DNA of 64,000 nt from assembly GCA_046759185.1 (NCBI GenBank), contig JBHIBO010000002.1:26509-90508 (forward strand), given 5' to 3'. Numbering within the stretch: position 1 is the first letter of the stretch; the number at the start of each line of letters is the position of its first letter. Both the position numbers and the translations under genes were made by a program. Source of the stretch: JAJISK01 sp046759185 (GTDB taxonomy: Archaea > Thermoplasmatota > Thermoplasmata > RBG-16-68-12 > JAJISG01). The notes beneath the pieces were generated by a model. That model saw only the letters and a program-made list of their open reading frames with translations. It was not told the origin of the DNA and did no database searches. This document shows, piece after piece, positions 33,299-41,790 of this stretch.

Positions 33299-34078
33299 AT
33301 GGAGCCGAGAGCCATCTGGTCCGGGGCCATCCAATTCGGCCTTGTGAACATCCCCGTCAAGCTCTACGTGGCGACCATGCGGAGGAACGTGTCCTTCCGC
33401 AGCCTACACCCGAAGTGTGGGAAGCCCCTCAGGCGGCCTTACTTCTGCCCCACCGACGAGGAGCAGGTCGAGTACAAGGAGGTCGTGAAGGGGTACGAGT
33501 ACACCAAGGACAAGTACGTCACCCTGACCAACGAGGACTTTGAGAAGGTGCCCCTCAAGAGCAGCAAGGCCCTCGAGGTCCTGGGGTTCGTGGAGCGGGA
33601 GGAGGTGGATCCCCTCCTGCAAGATTCCAGCTACTACCTTGGACCCACGGAGCTGAGCGCGAAGCCTTTCGAACTATTCCGCCAAGCGCTCGACCTCACG
33701 AACCGCTTGGCTCTTGCCCAGGCGGCCATCTGGAAGAAGGAGCAGGTGGTCTCCCTGCGTCCCCACGGGGAAGACCTGATCCTCTCCACACTCTTCTACG
33801 AAGACGAGGTCCGTCCCGCTCCGAGGGTGCCCTTGGAGGAACCTGTGACGGTCTCCAAGGCGGAGCTCGACCTCGCCTTGGACCTCGTCAAAGCCCAGAC
33901 CATCCCCTACGACATCAGCCAGTACACGGACCACTACCGGGAGGCCCTCCTTGAGGTCATCAAGGCCAAGGTCGAGGGCAAGGAGATCGAGGCGCCGGTC
34001 GTGGAGACCCGCGAGACGCCGGAGGACCTGATGGCGGCCCTGAAGGCCAGCCTCCAGGCCGTCGAGAAGCCCACGTGA
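33299..34078 (+). CDS. ku: Ku-like DNA end-binding protein (prokaryotic NHEJ)
   Basis: A 259-residue prokaryotic Ku homologue. It opens with AIWSGAIQFGLVNIPVKLY and contains PTDEEQVEYKEVVKGYEY and YYLGPTELSAKPFELF, the conserved bacterial-type Ku core. Ku homodimers encircle DNA ends and recruit a ligase for non-homologous end joining. The next gene, 1 bp after its stop, is a LigD-like ligase, the classic two-gene NHEJ unit. NHEJ genes are patchy in archaea, so transfer from bacteria is plausible. A TTTTACA box about 30 nt upstream suggests leaderless expression. Confidence 0.92.
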   Translation: MEPRAIWSGAIQFGLVNIPVKLYVATMRRNVSFRSLHPKCGKPLRRPYFCPTDEEQVEYKEVVKGYEYTKDKYVTLTNEDFEKVPLKSSKALEVLGFVEREEVDPLLQDSSYYLGPTELSAKPFELFRQALDLTNRLALAQAAIWKKEQVVSLRPHGEDLILSTLFYEDEVRPAPRVPLEEPVTVSKAELDLALDLVKAQTIPYDISQYTDHYREALLEVIKAKVEGKEIEAPVVETRETPEDLMAALKASLQAVEKPT

Positions 34079-34079
34079 C

Positions 34080-35039
34080 ATGCCCCTTCCGCGCGGCCCC
34101 ATCCAACCCATGCTGGCCTACTCCCGGGACGACCCCTTCGACTCGGACGAGTTCTCCTTCGAGGTCAAGTGGGACGGGACCCGGACCGTCGCCTGGGCGG
34201 GGGAGGGCGATCGCCGCTTCCAGAACCGTCGCCTTCGAAGCATCGCGTATCGCTATCCGGAGATCGATCCGGAGGTGAAGGTCCCCGCCATCCTGGACGG
34301 GGAAATCGTCGTCATGGACCAAGGCAAGCCCTCGTTCGCGCGGCTTCAGCAGCGGGAACATGTGAGCGAAGCCTTCCGGGCGGGGCTCCTGGCCGAGCAG
34401 CTACCGGCCACCTACGTGGTGTTCGACATTCTGCATTGGAAGGACCGCAGTCTCCTCAGACTGCCATTGGAGGAGCGACGCGCCATCCTGGAGGAGGTGG
34501 TCGAGCCGAACGAGCACGTCTACCTCAGCGAGCCCATCCGGCGGACCGGGATCGCCCTCTTCGAGGTGGCAAAGGCCCGGGGCTTGGAAGGCATCATGGC
34601 CAAGAAGCTCGGGACGCCCTACGAGGTCGGGAAGCGGGTGGACTACTGGCTGAAGATCAAGACCTACGTGCCCCAGCTGTGCGTCGTTGCGGGTCTCACC
34701 CTCGGCACGGGATGGCGGGCGCCATATTTTGGCGCCCTCATCCTGGGGGCCTATTGGGGCGAAGAACTCCGGTTCATCGGTCGCGTAGGGACGGGCTTCG
34801 ACCAAGCGAAGCTGGAGGAGATCCAGGCCCTGGCGCGTCCTTACGAGGGAACCGTCCCATTCCCGGAGGAGCCTGAAGGCGAACCGGTCAAGTTCTGGTT
34901 GCGACCCGCTCTGGTGGCGGAGGTCAAGTACCTGGAGTTCACCTCAGAGGGTAAGCTGCGGGCCCCCGTGTTCGTCCGGATGCGCCCCGATCTCACGCCG
35001 GCCGATTGCGTGCTCCCCGAAGAGTACCCGGGCAATTGA
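34080..35039 (+). CDS. LigD-like ATP-dependent DNA ligase (NHEJ partner of Ku)
   Basis: A 319-residue minimal ligase made of the adenylation domain and an OB domain only. The nucleophile K30 lies in EVKWDGTRTV; DGEIVVM, EGIMAKKL and the KIKTY motif follow, and the OB region ends RMRPDLTPADC as in LigD. There is no polymerase or nuclease domain attached. Coupling to Ku (1 bp gap) points to double-strand-break joining rather than replication. The larger ligase at 30170 would serve replication. Confidence 0.9.
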   Translation: MPLPRGPIQPMLAYSRDDPFDSDEFSFEVKWDGTRTVAWAGEGDRRFQNRRLRSIAYRYPEIDPEVKVPAILDGEIVVMDQGKPSFARLQQREHVSEAFRAGLLAEQLPATYVVFDILHWKDRSLLRLPLEERRAILEEVVEPNEHVYLSEPIRRTGIALFEVAKARGLEGIMAKKLGTPYEVGKRVDYWLKIKTYVPQLCVVAGLTLGTGWRAPYFGALILGAYWGEELRFIGRVGTGFDQAKLEEIQALARPYEGTVPFPEEPEGEPVKFWLRPALVAEVKYLEFTSEGKLRAPVFVRMRPDLTPADCVLPEEYPGN

Positions 35040-35077
35040 TTAGTAGCGCGGCCGGCTTGGCCAGCCCGAGGGAGGCC

Positions 35078-35947
35078 ATGCGGGTCAAAGATGTGCAGCG
35101 CATTTGTGTCCTGGGCGCGGGGACCATGGGGGCGGGCATCGCCCAAACGTGCAGTGTGGCGGGGTTCTCCGTCGCCATGCGGGACCTGACCGAGGAGCTC
35201 GTCGAAGGCGGCTTCCAGCGGATGCGGATTCCCCTGGAGAAGCGGGTGGCGCGGGGGAAGATGACCCAGGAGGAGGTGGAGACCATCCTGGGACGCATCG
35301 AGGGCTATACGGAATTAGACAAGGCCCTGGAGGGCGCGGACCTGGTCATGGAAGCCGTGTTCGAAGACATGGCGGTGAAGAAGGAAGTGTACGGGGAGGT
35401 GGACCGGCTCACCACGGACCATGTGGTCTTTGCCTCCAACACATCCTCCCTGAGCATTACCGAGATGGCCGCCATCACGGGTCGCCCGGACCGCTTCGTC
35501 GGGATGCACTTCTTCAACCCCGCACCCGTCATGAAACTCGTGGAGGTCATCCGCGGATCCGAGACGGCGGAGGAGACCGTGGAGCTGGCCATGGAGCTGT
35601 CCCGCCGGTTGGGGAAGGAACCGGTGGAGGTGAGGGAGTCGGCCGGGTTCGTGGTGAACCGTCTCCTCGTCCCCATGATGAACGAGGCCTTCAACCTCCT
35701 CCTGGAGAACGTGGCGTCGGTGGAGGATATCGACAAGGCCATGAAGCTGGGCACGAACATGCCCATGGGCCCCTTCGAACTGGCCGACTTCACGGGCCTG
35801 GACGTGGGTCTTGCCGTGATGGAGGTGCTCCAGCGGGAGTCGGGGGACCCAAAGTTCCGCCCGAGCCCCCTCCTCCGCCAACTCGTGCGGGCGGGGCGCT
35901 TGGGCCGCAAGACGGGACGAGGCGTGTACGATTACAGGGGCGGGTAG
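35078..35947 (+). CDS. 3-hydroxyacyl-CoA dehydrogenase
   Basis: A 289-residue single-domain-type 3-hydroxyacyl-CoA (or hydroxybutyryl-CoA) dehydrogenase. It has the NAD-binding VLGAGTMGAGIAQ, the catalytic His in MHFFNPAPVMKLVEV and the C-terminal domain ending GRGVYDY. It oxidises 3-hydroxyacyl-CoA in beta-oxidation. The ATG at 35078 is chosen, with GAGGGAGG just upstream. A crotonase gene follows closely, so the two act in successive steps. Confidence 0.9.
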   Translation: MRVKDVQRICVLGAGTMGAGIAQTCSVAGFSVAMRDLTEELVEGGFQRMRIPLEKRVARGKMTQEEVETILGRIEGYTELDKALEGADLVMEAVFEDMAVKKEVYGEVDRLTTDHVVFASNTSSLSITEMAAITGRPDRFVGMHFFNPAPVMKLVEVIRGSETAEETVELAMELSRRLGKEPVEVRESAGFVVNRLLVPMMNEAFNLLLENVASVEDIDKAMKLGTNMPMGPFELADFTGLDVGLAVMEVLQRESGDPKFRPSPLLRQLVRAGRLGRKTGRGVYDYRGG

Positions 35948-35975
35948 GACGGCCGCCTCGCACGTCCGCCTGGAT

Positions 35976-36731
35976 GTGGAGGACGGAATCGCCACCGTCA
36001 CCCTGGATCGCCCCGAGGCTTTGAATGCCCTCAACTCCGAGGTGCTCCAGGAGTTGCGGCAGGTCCTCCGTGAGGTCGAGGGGCGAGAGGACATCCAGGT
36101 CCTGATTCTCACCGGTGCGGGGGATCGGGCCTTCGCCGCGGGTGCCGACATTCGGGAAATGTCCGACCAGCGACCCATGGAGGGCCGGACGTACGCCGCC
36201 CTGGGCCACGAGGTCGCCCGCCTGTTGGAGCGGATGGGGAAGCCAGTCATCGCTGCGATCAACGGATACGCCTTGGGGGGTGGAACGGAGCTGGCCCTCG
36301 CTTGCGACGTGCGCATCGCCTCGGATCGGGCGCAGATCGGGCAGCCGGAGGTGAAGCTGGGCATCCCCCCGGGGTTCGGCGGCAGCCAGCGCCTGACCCG
36401 CCTCGTGGGTCGAGGGCGTGCCTCTGAGCTCATCTTCCTCGGCGAGCCCATCGGCGCCGCCGCGGCCGAACGCATGGGCCTTGTGAACCGGGTGGTCCGC
36501 CACGATCGGCTCCTGGAGGAGGCGAGGGGGTGGGCCCAGCGGATGCGAGAGCGGGGGCCCCTCGCTCTCAGGTTGGCCAAGACGGCCATCCACCAGGCCC
36601 AGGAGACGGGCCTCTCCGCGGGGCTGGACTATGAGGTGGAGTTGTTTAGTCTAGCCTTCGCCACCGACGACCGGGACGAGGGCATGAAGGCCTTCCTGGA
36701 GAAGCGCAAGCCGGAGTTTAAGGGGACCTGA
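35976..36731 (+). CDS. Enoyl-CoA hydratase (crotonase family)
   Basis: A crotonase of at least 251 residues. Oxyanion-hole segments are AAGADIREMS and GGGTELALACDVRIA, with GQPEVKLGIPPGFGGSQRLTR. It should hydrate enoyl-CoA next to the hydroxyacyl-CoA dehydrogenase. The GTG at 35976 is the only usual start, but the family-like N-terminus (SHVRLD) continues upstream in frame to the previous stop region with no ATG, GTG or TTG. Either an unusual start codon is used or the protein begins slightly short. Confidence 0.83.
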   Translation: MEDGIATVTLDRPEALNALNSEVLQELRQVLREVEGREDIQVLILTGAGDRAFAAGADIREMSDQRPMEGRTYAALGHEVARLLERMGKPVIAAINGYALGGGTELALACDVRIASDRAQIGQPEVKLGIPPGFGGSQRLTRLVGRGRASELIFLGEPIGAAAAERMGLVNRVVRHDRLLEEARGWAQRMRERGPLALRLAKTAIHQAQETGLSAGLDYEVELFSLAFATDDRDEGMKAFLEKRKPEFKGT

Positions 36732-36902
36732 CTAGGCGCTGGACTCGAACTCCTCTTGCAGGTCGATGATGACCTGCTCGAGGACCTCTTCGAAGGTCGA
36801 ACTCCGGTACTCCCGGACCCCACCGAGCTCGCTCTGCACGCGGGCAATGTAGGTGCTGGAACTCTTCAGAAACTCCACGTTGCAGAGAGACTCTTCGACC
36901 AT
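36732..36902 (-). CDS. Conserved-looking small acidic protein of unknown function
   Basis: A 56-residue protein that starts MVEESLCNVEFLKSS and ends LQEEFESSA. A short beta-like region (YIARVQSELGGVREYRS) is followed by an acidic helix (STFEEVLEQVIIDLQEEFE). No family is recognised. Support for it being real comes from a strong TATATAA box at 36920-36926 upstream of the ATG at 36902, and from its coding-like composition. It is convergent with the crotonase gene. Role unknown; the acidic helix may mediate a protein contact. Confidence 0.5.
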   Translation of the reverse strand: MVEESLCNVEFLKSSSTYIARVQSELGGVREYRSSTFEEVLEQVIIDLQEEFESSA

Positions 36903-36919
36903 CGGTCCGACGCCCCCCC

Positions 36920-36926
36920 TTATATA
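36920..36926 (-). promoter_or_regulatory. TATA box of the small acidic protein gene
   Basis: On the minus strand this reads TATATAA, the strongest TATA match in the window, about 20 nt before the ATG at 36902. Confidence 0.55.
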
Positions 36927-37117
36927 GGGCTGGCCTCCGCCCACCTGTCAAATGAGAACCCTATTTAAGCGTTGTTCCGTGGTTGCCAAAACCTGCACAA
37001 TCGGACGCGGGAGGCTAGAATCTGCCATATGGGTGCCCCTCGGTTCGACCGAGCCAGTAAGCTTTATCTACGGACGGGAGGTCATCTCGACTTGGCTTTC
37101 CCCCCGGAGTGGGCATC

Positions 37118-37309
37118 ATGGGGAACATCCGACCAACCTACATCAAACGAGTCGCTCTCGAGCTGATTCGGCGGCATTCGGATCGGTTCAGCGAGGACTT
37201 TGAGGCCAACAAGCGCACTGTGCAGGAGCTGACGGACGTCAGCTCGTCGACCATGCGGAACCGGATCGCGGGATACGTCACACGCCTGAAGCGAGCCCAG
37301 GAGACGTGA
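37118..37309 (+). CDS. rps17e: 30S ribosomal protein S17e
   Basis: A 63-residue archaeal/eukaryotic-specific ribosomal protein. MGNIRPTYIKRVALELI, DRFSEDFEANKR and RNRIAGYVTRL match S17e along its whole length. It belongs to the small subunit. The ATG at 37118 has GGAG 8 nt upstream, and a TATA-like CTTTATC at 37062-37068 gives a short leader. A T5 tract at 37324-37328 just after the stop could end the transcript before the ABC transporter genes. Confidence 0.93.
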   Translation: MGNIRPTYIKRVALELIRRHSDRFSEDFEANKRTVQELTDVSSSTMRNRIAGYVTRLKRAQET

Positions 37310-37323
37310 GCGAAGCGGATCGA

Positions 37324-37328
37324 CTTTT
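37324..37328 (+). terminator. Possible oligo-T terminator after rps17e
   Basis: A TTTTT run lies 15 nt past the S17e stop codon and only 6 nt before the GTG of the next gene. Archaeal termination often uses U-rich tracts, and such runs are rare in this GC-rich window. Its closeness to the next start makes this uncertain. Confidence 0.25.
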
Positions 37329-37334
37329 TGGGGC

Positions 37335-38336
37335 GTGGCTGTGAAGGACGCGATCCGAACCAAGGAGTTGACTCGGGTTTTTGGCGGAAAGAAACGCCGC
37401 CTCCGTCCACGCGATGAGGCGGAGAAGCGCGTCGTCGCCCTGGATCGCGTGGACACCCAGGTCGATGAGGGCGAGCTCTTCGGACTTCTGGGACCCAACG
37501 GAGCCGGGAAGACCACCCTCATCAAGATCCTCGCCACCCTCCTCCTACCCACCTCCGGGCTGGCCACGGTGGCTGGCTATGACGTCACGAAGGACCCCCA
37601 TCCCATCCGCCAGCGGATCAACATGGTCTCCGGGGGCGAGACGAGCGGCTACGGCCTCCTCACGACACGGGAGAACGTTTGGATGTTCTCCCAGTTCTAC
37701 GGCATCCCCTCCAAGGCGGCGAAGCGGGAGATTGACCGGCTGCTGGAGGAGTTCGAGCTCTGGGACCGCCGCGACGCCAAGGTGCGCACCCTCTCCACGG
37801 GTGAGCGACAGAAGATGAACATGGTTCGGGGGTTCGTGACGGATCCCGACATCATCTTCCTCGACGAGCCCACGCTGGGCCTGGACGTGTCGGCGGCTCG
37901 GGCCATCCGCCAGTTCATCCGTGCGTGGATTCAGGAAGACCGCGCCAAGACTGTCCTCCTCACCACCCACTACATGATGGAGGCGGACGAGCTTTGTGAC
38001 CGCATTGCCATCATCGACAACGGCCGGATCCTGGCCTGCGACACGCCGGACCGGCTGAAGGGGATGGTGAAGCGAGACGTCACGGTTAAACTTGAGACGG
38101 ATCGACTGAAGGACCCCAAGGCCTTCGACGTCATCGAGGGGGTCCAGAACTTCGCGGTCAAGGAAAATGCGCAGACCAACAGCACCTCCCTGACGTTCAT
38201 CCTGGAGGACGACGCCCCCATCGGGGACATCATGTCGGAGGTGTTGAAACAGGGGAGCAAGGTCCAGGCCATGCAGAAAATCGACCCGACGTTGGAGGAG
38301 GTCTTCATCAGCCTCGTGGGGAGGGGGCTGGGTTGA
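37335..38336 (+). CDS. ABC transporter ATP-binding protein (drug/polysaccharide export type)
   Basis: A 333-residue ABC ATPase. Walker A is GPNGAGKTT; the signature reads LSTGERQKMNMVRG, a variant of LSGGQ; Walker B is IIFLDEPTLGLD; and the switch His is in LLTTHYMMEADEL. The C-terminal extension of about 90 residues is typical of DrrA/NodI-type exporters. It heads an operon with two ABC-2 permease genes (38333 and 39226). The substrate is unknown. The start is GTG; a second GTG two codons later is possible. Confidence 0.88.
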   Translation: MAVKDAIRTKELTRVFGGKKRRLRPRDEAEKRVVALDRVDTQVDEGELFGLLGPNGAGKTTLIKILATLLLPTSGLATVAGYDVTKDPHPIRQRINMVSGGETSGYGLLTTRENVWMFSQFYGIPSKAAKREIDRLLEEFELWDRRDAKVRTLSTGERQKMNMVRGFVTDPDIIFLDEPTLGLDVSAARAIRQFIRAWIQEDRAKTVLLTTHYMMEADELCDRIAIIDNGRILACDTPDRLKGMVKRDVTVKLETDRLKDPKAFDVIEGVQNFAVKENAQTNSTSLTFILEDDAPIGDIMSEVLKQGSKVQAMQKIDPTLEEVFISLVGRGLG

Positions 38337-39190
38337 ACCGGGAGGGAACGCGGGTCAGCAACCCGCTGGTCCTCAACTTCCGCGCCTTTATCGGACGGGC
38401 CTACCCCCGGGTCGTCGGGACCCATAGGGAGCTGAGCTGGATCTTCTTCAATACAGTCCTGCCGCTGCTTACCATCGCGGCCTACGTCTACATCTACACG
38501 GCCCTGGACGTCCCGCAGTTCATCGGCTTCGTCATCCTCGGAGGCACGATGGTCGCCTTCTGGATGAACGTCCTGTGGAGCATGGCGGCCCAGCTGTACT
38601 GGGAGAAGGAAATTGGGAACCTCCAGCTGTATATGATGGCCCCCATGTCTCGCATGGCCCTCCTTGGGGGCATGGCCGTGGGGGGTATGGTGATGACCTC
38701 TACCCGGGCGGCCGCGACCCTGGTTCTGGGCATCCTCATCTTCCAGATCGCCATCGTCGTTGTCGACCTCCCGCTTCTCCTCGCCATCTTCTTCACCACG
38801 CTCATCGCCCTCTACGGCATGGGGATGCTCTTCGCCTCCGTCTACCTCCTCTACGGCCGCGAGGCCTGGAACATCTCCAACCTGCTTCAGGAGCCCGTCT
38901 TCCTGGGCGCCGGCTTCTACTTTCCCGTGCGTGCCTTCCTGGGCATCCTAGGTCCCGCGGGCTTCTGGGTGGCCGTCGGGGTCAGTCTCATCCCCATGAC
39001 CCTGGGCCTCGACGCCATGCGGCAGCTCCTCTTCCCCGACCTCCTGGAGTGGGGCCTCCTGAACCCCCACTGGGAGCTCCTCATCCTCGTCGCCTTGGCG
39101 GTTGCCTTCGTGTTTCTAGCCCGGCGAGCGCTAGCATACCTTGAACGCCTTGCGATGCAGGAAGGGAGGCTGACCCAACGCCATCTCTAA
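38333..39190 (+). CDS. ABC-2 type transporter permease, first subunit
   Basis: A 285-residue membrane protein with about six helices of the ABC-2 export permease type. The LYMMAPMSRMALLGG segment resembles the coupling and substrate region of such proteins. The TTG start overlaps the ATPase stop as TTGA and has a G-rich site upstream. It pairs with the following permease to form a heterodimeric channel served by the 37335 ATPase. Confidence 0.82.
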   Translation: MNREGTRVSNPLVLNFRAFIGRAYPRVVGTHRELSWIFFNTVLPLLTIAAYVYIYTALDVPQFIGFVILGGTMVAFWMNVLWSMAAQLYWEKEIGNLQLYMMAPMSRMALLGGMAVGGMVMTSTRAAATLVLGILIFQIAIVVVDLPLLLAIFFTTLIALYGMGMLFASVYLLYGREAWNISNLLQEPVFLGAGFYFPVRAFLGILGPAGFWVAVGVSLIPMTLGLDAMRQLLFPDLLEWGLLNPHWELLILVALAVAFVFLARRALAYLERLAMQEGRLTQRHL

Positions 39191-39225
39191 GCACGCACCT
39201 TCGGACGCTGAGGACTGCCGCTTGG

Positions 39226-40044
39226 TTGGGCTGGCAGTACAGCTCCAACTGGACGGAGCCCTGGCTCTTCGCCATCTACTCCGTCATCAAGCCGGTGGCG
39301 GGGACCCTCATCCTGGTCGCCATCTTCTTCGTGGCCACGCTGGCGGGCGGGGCCGCCTCCTTCTCGATGCTCGCCTACATCTTCGTCGGGAGTGCCTTCT
39401 ACATGTTTGTCTTCCAGGCGTTCTTTGGCATGTTCGAGGTCATCCAGGGCGACCGGGAGTGGTTCCAGACCATCCGGTACATCTACATCTCCCCCATCAG
39501 CTACTACGCCTACGTCATCGGCCGGGGTTTCACCCAGATGATAGTGGCAGGGATTGGCGTCCTCGTCGTCCTGACCATCGGCAGGGGGCTCTTGGGCATC
39601 CCCATCGGCTTCAACCTGACCCTGTTGCCTTTCTTCATCGCTGTTCTCCTTCTCGGACTCTTCGTCACCATCGCCATCGGCGTGGCCATCGGAGGCATCA
39701 CCTTCCTGACCGCACGTCACGGCGGCGGCATGAGCGAGGGCATTGCGGGGGTCTTCTACGTCTTCACCGGCGTGATCTTCCCACTGTCGGTCCTGCCCAT
39801 CTGGGGCCAAGTCTTCGGACAGTGGATCCCCCTGACCTACTGGTTCGAAGGCCTTCGGCGCGTCCTCCTCACGAACCCTCCTCCCCAGGCGGACGCCTTC
39901 CTGCTTGCGATGCCAGAGACCACGCTCCTTCTCATCCTGGCCGTCTCGGCCGTGATCGTGGGCCTGATCTCGCTGGCGGTGTTCCGGTACGTGGAGCACC
40001 TGGCCCGGAAGAAGGGCAAAATCGACATGACCACGGCCTACTGA
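39226..40044 (+). CDS. ABC-2 type transporter permease, second subunit
   Basis: A protein of at least 272 residues with about six helices (KPVAGTLILVAIFF, FSMLAYIFVGSAFYMFVF, GIGVLVVLTIGRGLLGI and others). It is the third gene of the ABC operon. The TTG at 39226 is used, but family-like sequence (LRTLRTAAWLGW) extends upstream in frame towards the previous stop with no common start codon, so the true N-terminus may be slightly longer. No substrate can be inferred. Confidence 0.8.
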   Translation: MGWQYSSNWTEPWLFAIYSVIKPVAGTLILVAIFFVATLAGGAASFSMLAYIFVGSAFYMFVFQAFFGMFEVIQGDREWFQTIRYIYISPISYYAYVIGRGFTQMIVAGIGVLVVLTIGRGLLGIPIGFNLTLLPFFIAVLLLGLFVTIAIGVAIGGITFLTARHGGGMSEGIAGVFYVFTGVIFPLSVLPIWGQVFGQWIPLTYWFEGLRRVLLTNPPPQADAFLLAMPETTLLLILAVSAVIVGLISLAVFRYVEHLARKKGKIDMTTAY

Positions 40045-40376
40045 CGCCGCCGCCGTGCCTGGGCTTCCCGGCGGTAAGGGTAGCGGGAGATCCTTCCACA
40101 GGCTCTGCAGGTGACGATGACCCGGGATCTCCGGAAGCGAACGCGAGCAGCCGCCCCTGGGGCTAGGTACGCACCGCATGCCCGGCAATAGCGACGCCGA
40201 TGGGGGGCGGGGAGGGGGACGTTGTACCGCATGCCGAGGCGGCGAGCCAAGCGGGCGTATCGATCGGCCCGGGGCAGGTTTCCCCGCCGGGCCTCCTCCT
40301 CGGCGAGATCGAAGAGGATGCCCATGCGTTCCCGGGCGATCCGTCGCTCCAGCCCCTTCCTCCGGCGGCGACCCAC
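40038..40376 (-). CDS. rnp4: RNase P protein component 4 (Rpp21/Rnp4)
   Basis: A 112-residue basic zinc protein. Two CxxC pairs (CRACG at the start and CRACG after the basic VRFRRSRVIVT) form the zinc ribbon. The helix ARRGNLPRADRYARLARRLGMRYNVPLP is the archaeal Rpp21 signature. It binds RNase P RNA with Rpp29 in pre-tRNA 5' processing. The GTG at 40376 is chosen because longer readings enter the divergent promoter (AATAAAGCTTAT) shared with the M24 peptidase. Pop5, another RNase P subunit, is at 57179. Confidence 0.88.
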   Translation of the reverse strand: MGRRRRKGLERRIARERMGILFDLAEEEARRGNLPRADRYARLARRLGMRYNVPLPAPHRRRYCRACGAYLAPGAAARVRFRRSRVIVTCRACGRISRYPYRREAQARRRRQ

Positions 40377-40414
40377 GGACTCCCCGAGGCCTCCTTGCCC
40401 TCCCGCCTCATAAG

Positions 40415-40420
40415 CTTTAT
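40415..40420 (+). promoter_or_regulatory. Shared divergent promoter between rnp4 and M24 peptidase
   Basis: CTTTAT lies 24-29 nt before the plus-strand ATG at 40444. Read on the other strand, the same ATAAAGCTTAT patch is about 35 nt upstream of the rnp4 GTG. One AT-rich island thus appears to drive both genes. Confidence 0.45.
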
Positions 40421-40443
40421 TCCCGACCCGCGTAGACCCTGGC

Positions 40444-41532
40444 ATGGAGGCCCGGGTCCGACGGATCTTCGACGCGTTGGAGGACCCCATGGACGCGGTC
40501 GTGTTGATAAACGGGACCGAGCCGCAGATCGACAAGACCTTCTTCTACGCGACCGGGATCCAAGGCGGCATCTTCGAGGGCTGTGCGGCCGTCCTGCGGC
40601 CCGATGGGAGCTCCTCCGTTCTCTCCTCCCCCCTGGAGGCCGACATCGCCCGGTCCCAGGGCGTTACGGTGGATGTGTTCACCGGGAAGGAGGAGAAGGC
40701 TGAGGCCCTCCAGCAGCTTCTGCAGGACGCGAAGGCGATCGGCGTCAACGGCAACGAGCTGACCTACGCGAACTATCAGCTGATCCGCAAATCCGGCCCC
40801 GATGCAGAGATCCACGATGTGTCCGAGGCCGTGGCGAAGGCCCGTCAGGTCAAGGACGCCGAGGAGCTCCAGGCCATCCGAGAGGCCTGCCGTATCGCGG
40901 TGGAGGCCTTCGAGGAACTCTTGCCCACGCTGCAGGTCGGACGGACCGAGGCAGAGGTCGCAGCCGAACTCAACTACCTCACGCAGTCCAAGGGGGCGTC
41001 GGGTCCTGCATTTGCGCCCATCGTTGCCTCGGGCCCCAACGCGGCCCTCCCTCACCATGCCACAGGGGATCGGCGCCTCCGAGAGGGGGACTTTCTCCTG
41101 ATTGACTTCGGGGCCCGGTACCGTGGCTACGTTTCCGACGTGACCCGAACCATGGTGCTGGGGAAGGCGGAGGACAGGCAGCGGCGGATGCACGAGGTTG
41201 TCCTCGACGCCGAGCAGGCGGCCATGGACGCCATGAAGCCCGGTGTCGACGGCAAGGCGGTCCACGAGATCGCCCGGGACGTCATCGACCAGACGGAGTT
41301 CAAAGGACGTTTCATCCATGGCCTGGGTCACACCATCGGGCTCGCTGTGCACGACGGCGCGGGTATGGGCCCGGCCTCCGGGGCAGCCCTCGAGGAGGGC
41401 ATGGCCATGACGGTGGAGCCGGGTGTATACGTCCTGGACTATGGCGGCGTCCGCATCGAGGACGACGTGCTCGTAACGGCCAACGGCATCGAGATTTTGA
41501 CGCCCGCCACGCGGGAGTTCCTGGAACTCTAA
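40444..41532 (+). CDS. M24-family Xaa-Pro aminopeptidase (prolidase-like), copy 1
   Basis: A 362-residue pita-bread peptidase. The five metal ligands are visible: two Asp in IDFGARYRGYVSDVTRT, His in HGLGHTIGLAVHD, Glu in TVEPGVY and Glu in GVRIEDDV. An N-terminal creatinase-like domain of about 130 residues precedes them. It would cleave Xaa-Pro bonds in the cytoplasm. A paralogue is at 45633. Its stop overlaps a convergent small zinc-ribbon gene. Confidence 0.88.
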   Translation: MEARVRRIFDALEDPMDAVVLINGTEPQIDKTFFYATGIQGGIFEGCAAVLRPDGSSSVLSSPLEADIARSQGVTVDVFTGKEEKAEALQQLLQDAKAIGVNGNELTYANYQLIRKSGPDAEIHDVSEAVAKARQVKDAEELQAIREACRIAVEAFEELLPTLQVGRTEAEVAAELNYLTQSKGASGPAFAPIVASGPNAALPHHATGDRRLREGDFLLIDFGARYRGYVSDVTRTMVLGKAEDRQRRMHEVVLDAEQAAMDAMKPGVDGKAVHEIARDVIDQTEFKGRFIHGLGHTIGLAVHDGAGMGPASGAALEEGMAMTVEPGVYVLDYGGVRIEDDVLVTANGIEILTPATREFLEL

Positions 41533-41648
41533 TCAGCGTGGGTGTGGGATTTCCTGTCCTCGAGGCAGAGGGTCCGACCGCACGTGGGACAGAAGTAGAA
41601 CTCGTCCGGGTTCCCTACGTTGACACCGCACTCGACGCACTTGGGCAT
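41529..41648 (-). CDS. Tiny zinc-ribbon protein
   Basis: A 39-residue protein opening MPKCVECGVNVGNPDEFYFCPTCG-like, with C4, C7, C20 and C23 making a CxxC-x12-CxxC zinc ribbon, and a His-rich tail (KSHTHAD). Such micro-proteins are common in archaea and may be RNA- or protein-binding. It is convergent with the M24 peptidase, stops overlapping by four bases. No partner is evident. Confidence 0.55.
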   Translation of the reverse strand: MPKCVECGVNVGNPDEFYFCPTCGRTLCLEDRKSHTHAD

Positions 41649-41790
41649 AGCTCGCCTCGGGGACGAATGAAATCTAGACGCCGAGCCCTCAAGAAACTAT
41701 CGGGGCCACTGTCCAGACGTGCGCGCCGATTATCAGCGCAGAAAATGGCCTCATAGGGACTTTAAGCCGCCTCGGGTAGGAATCACCGCC

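Noticed and set aside
36735..36760. T-arm-like sequence on the minus strand (GTTCGAGTCC-like) suggesting a tRNA
   Set aside because: It encodes the EFESSA end of the small acidic protein, and no acceptor, D or anticodon stems can be paired with it.
37335..40044. Idea that the ABC operon is part of a bacteriocin or defence island
   Set aside because: No toxin, immunity or modification gene is nearby; the neighbours are ribosomal and RNase P genes.
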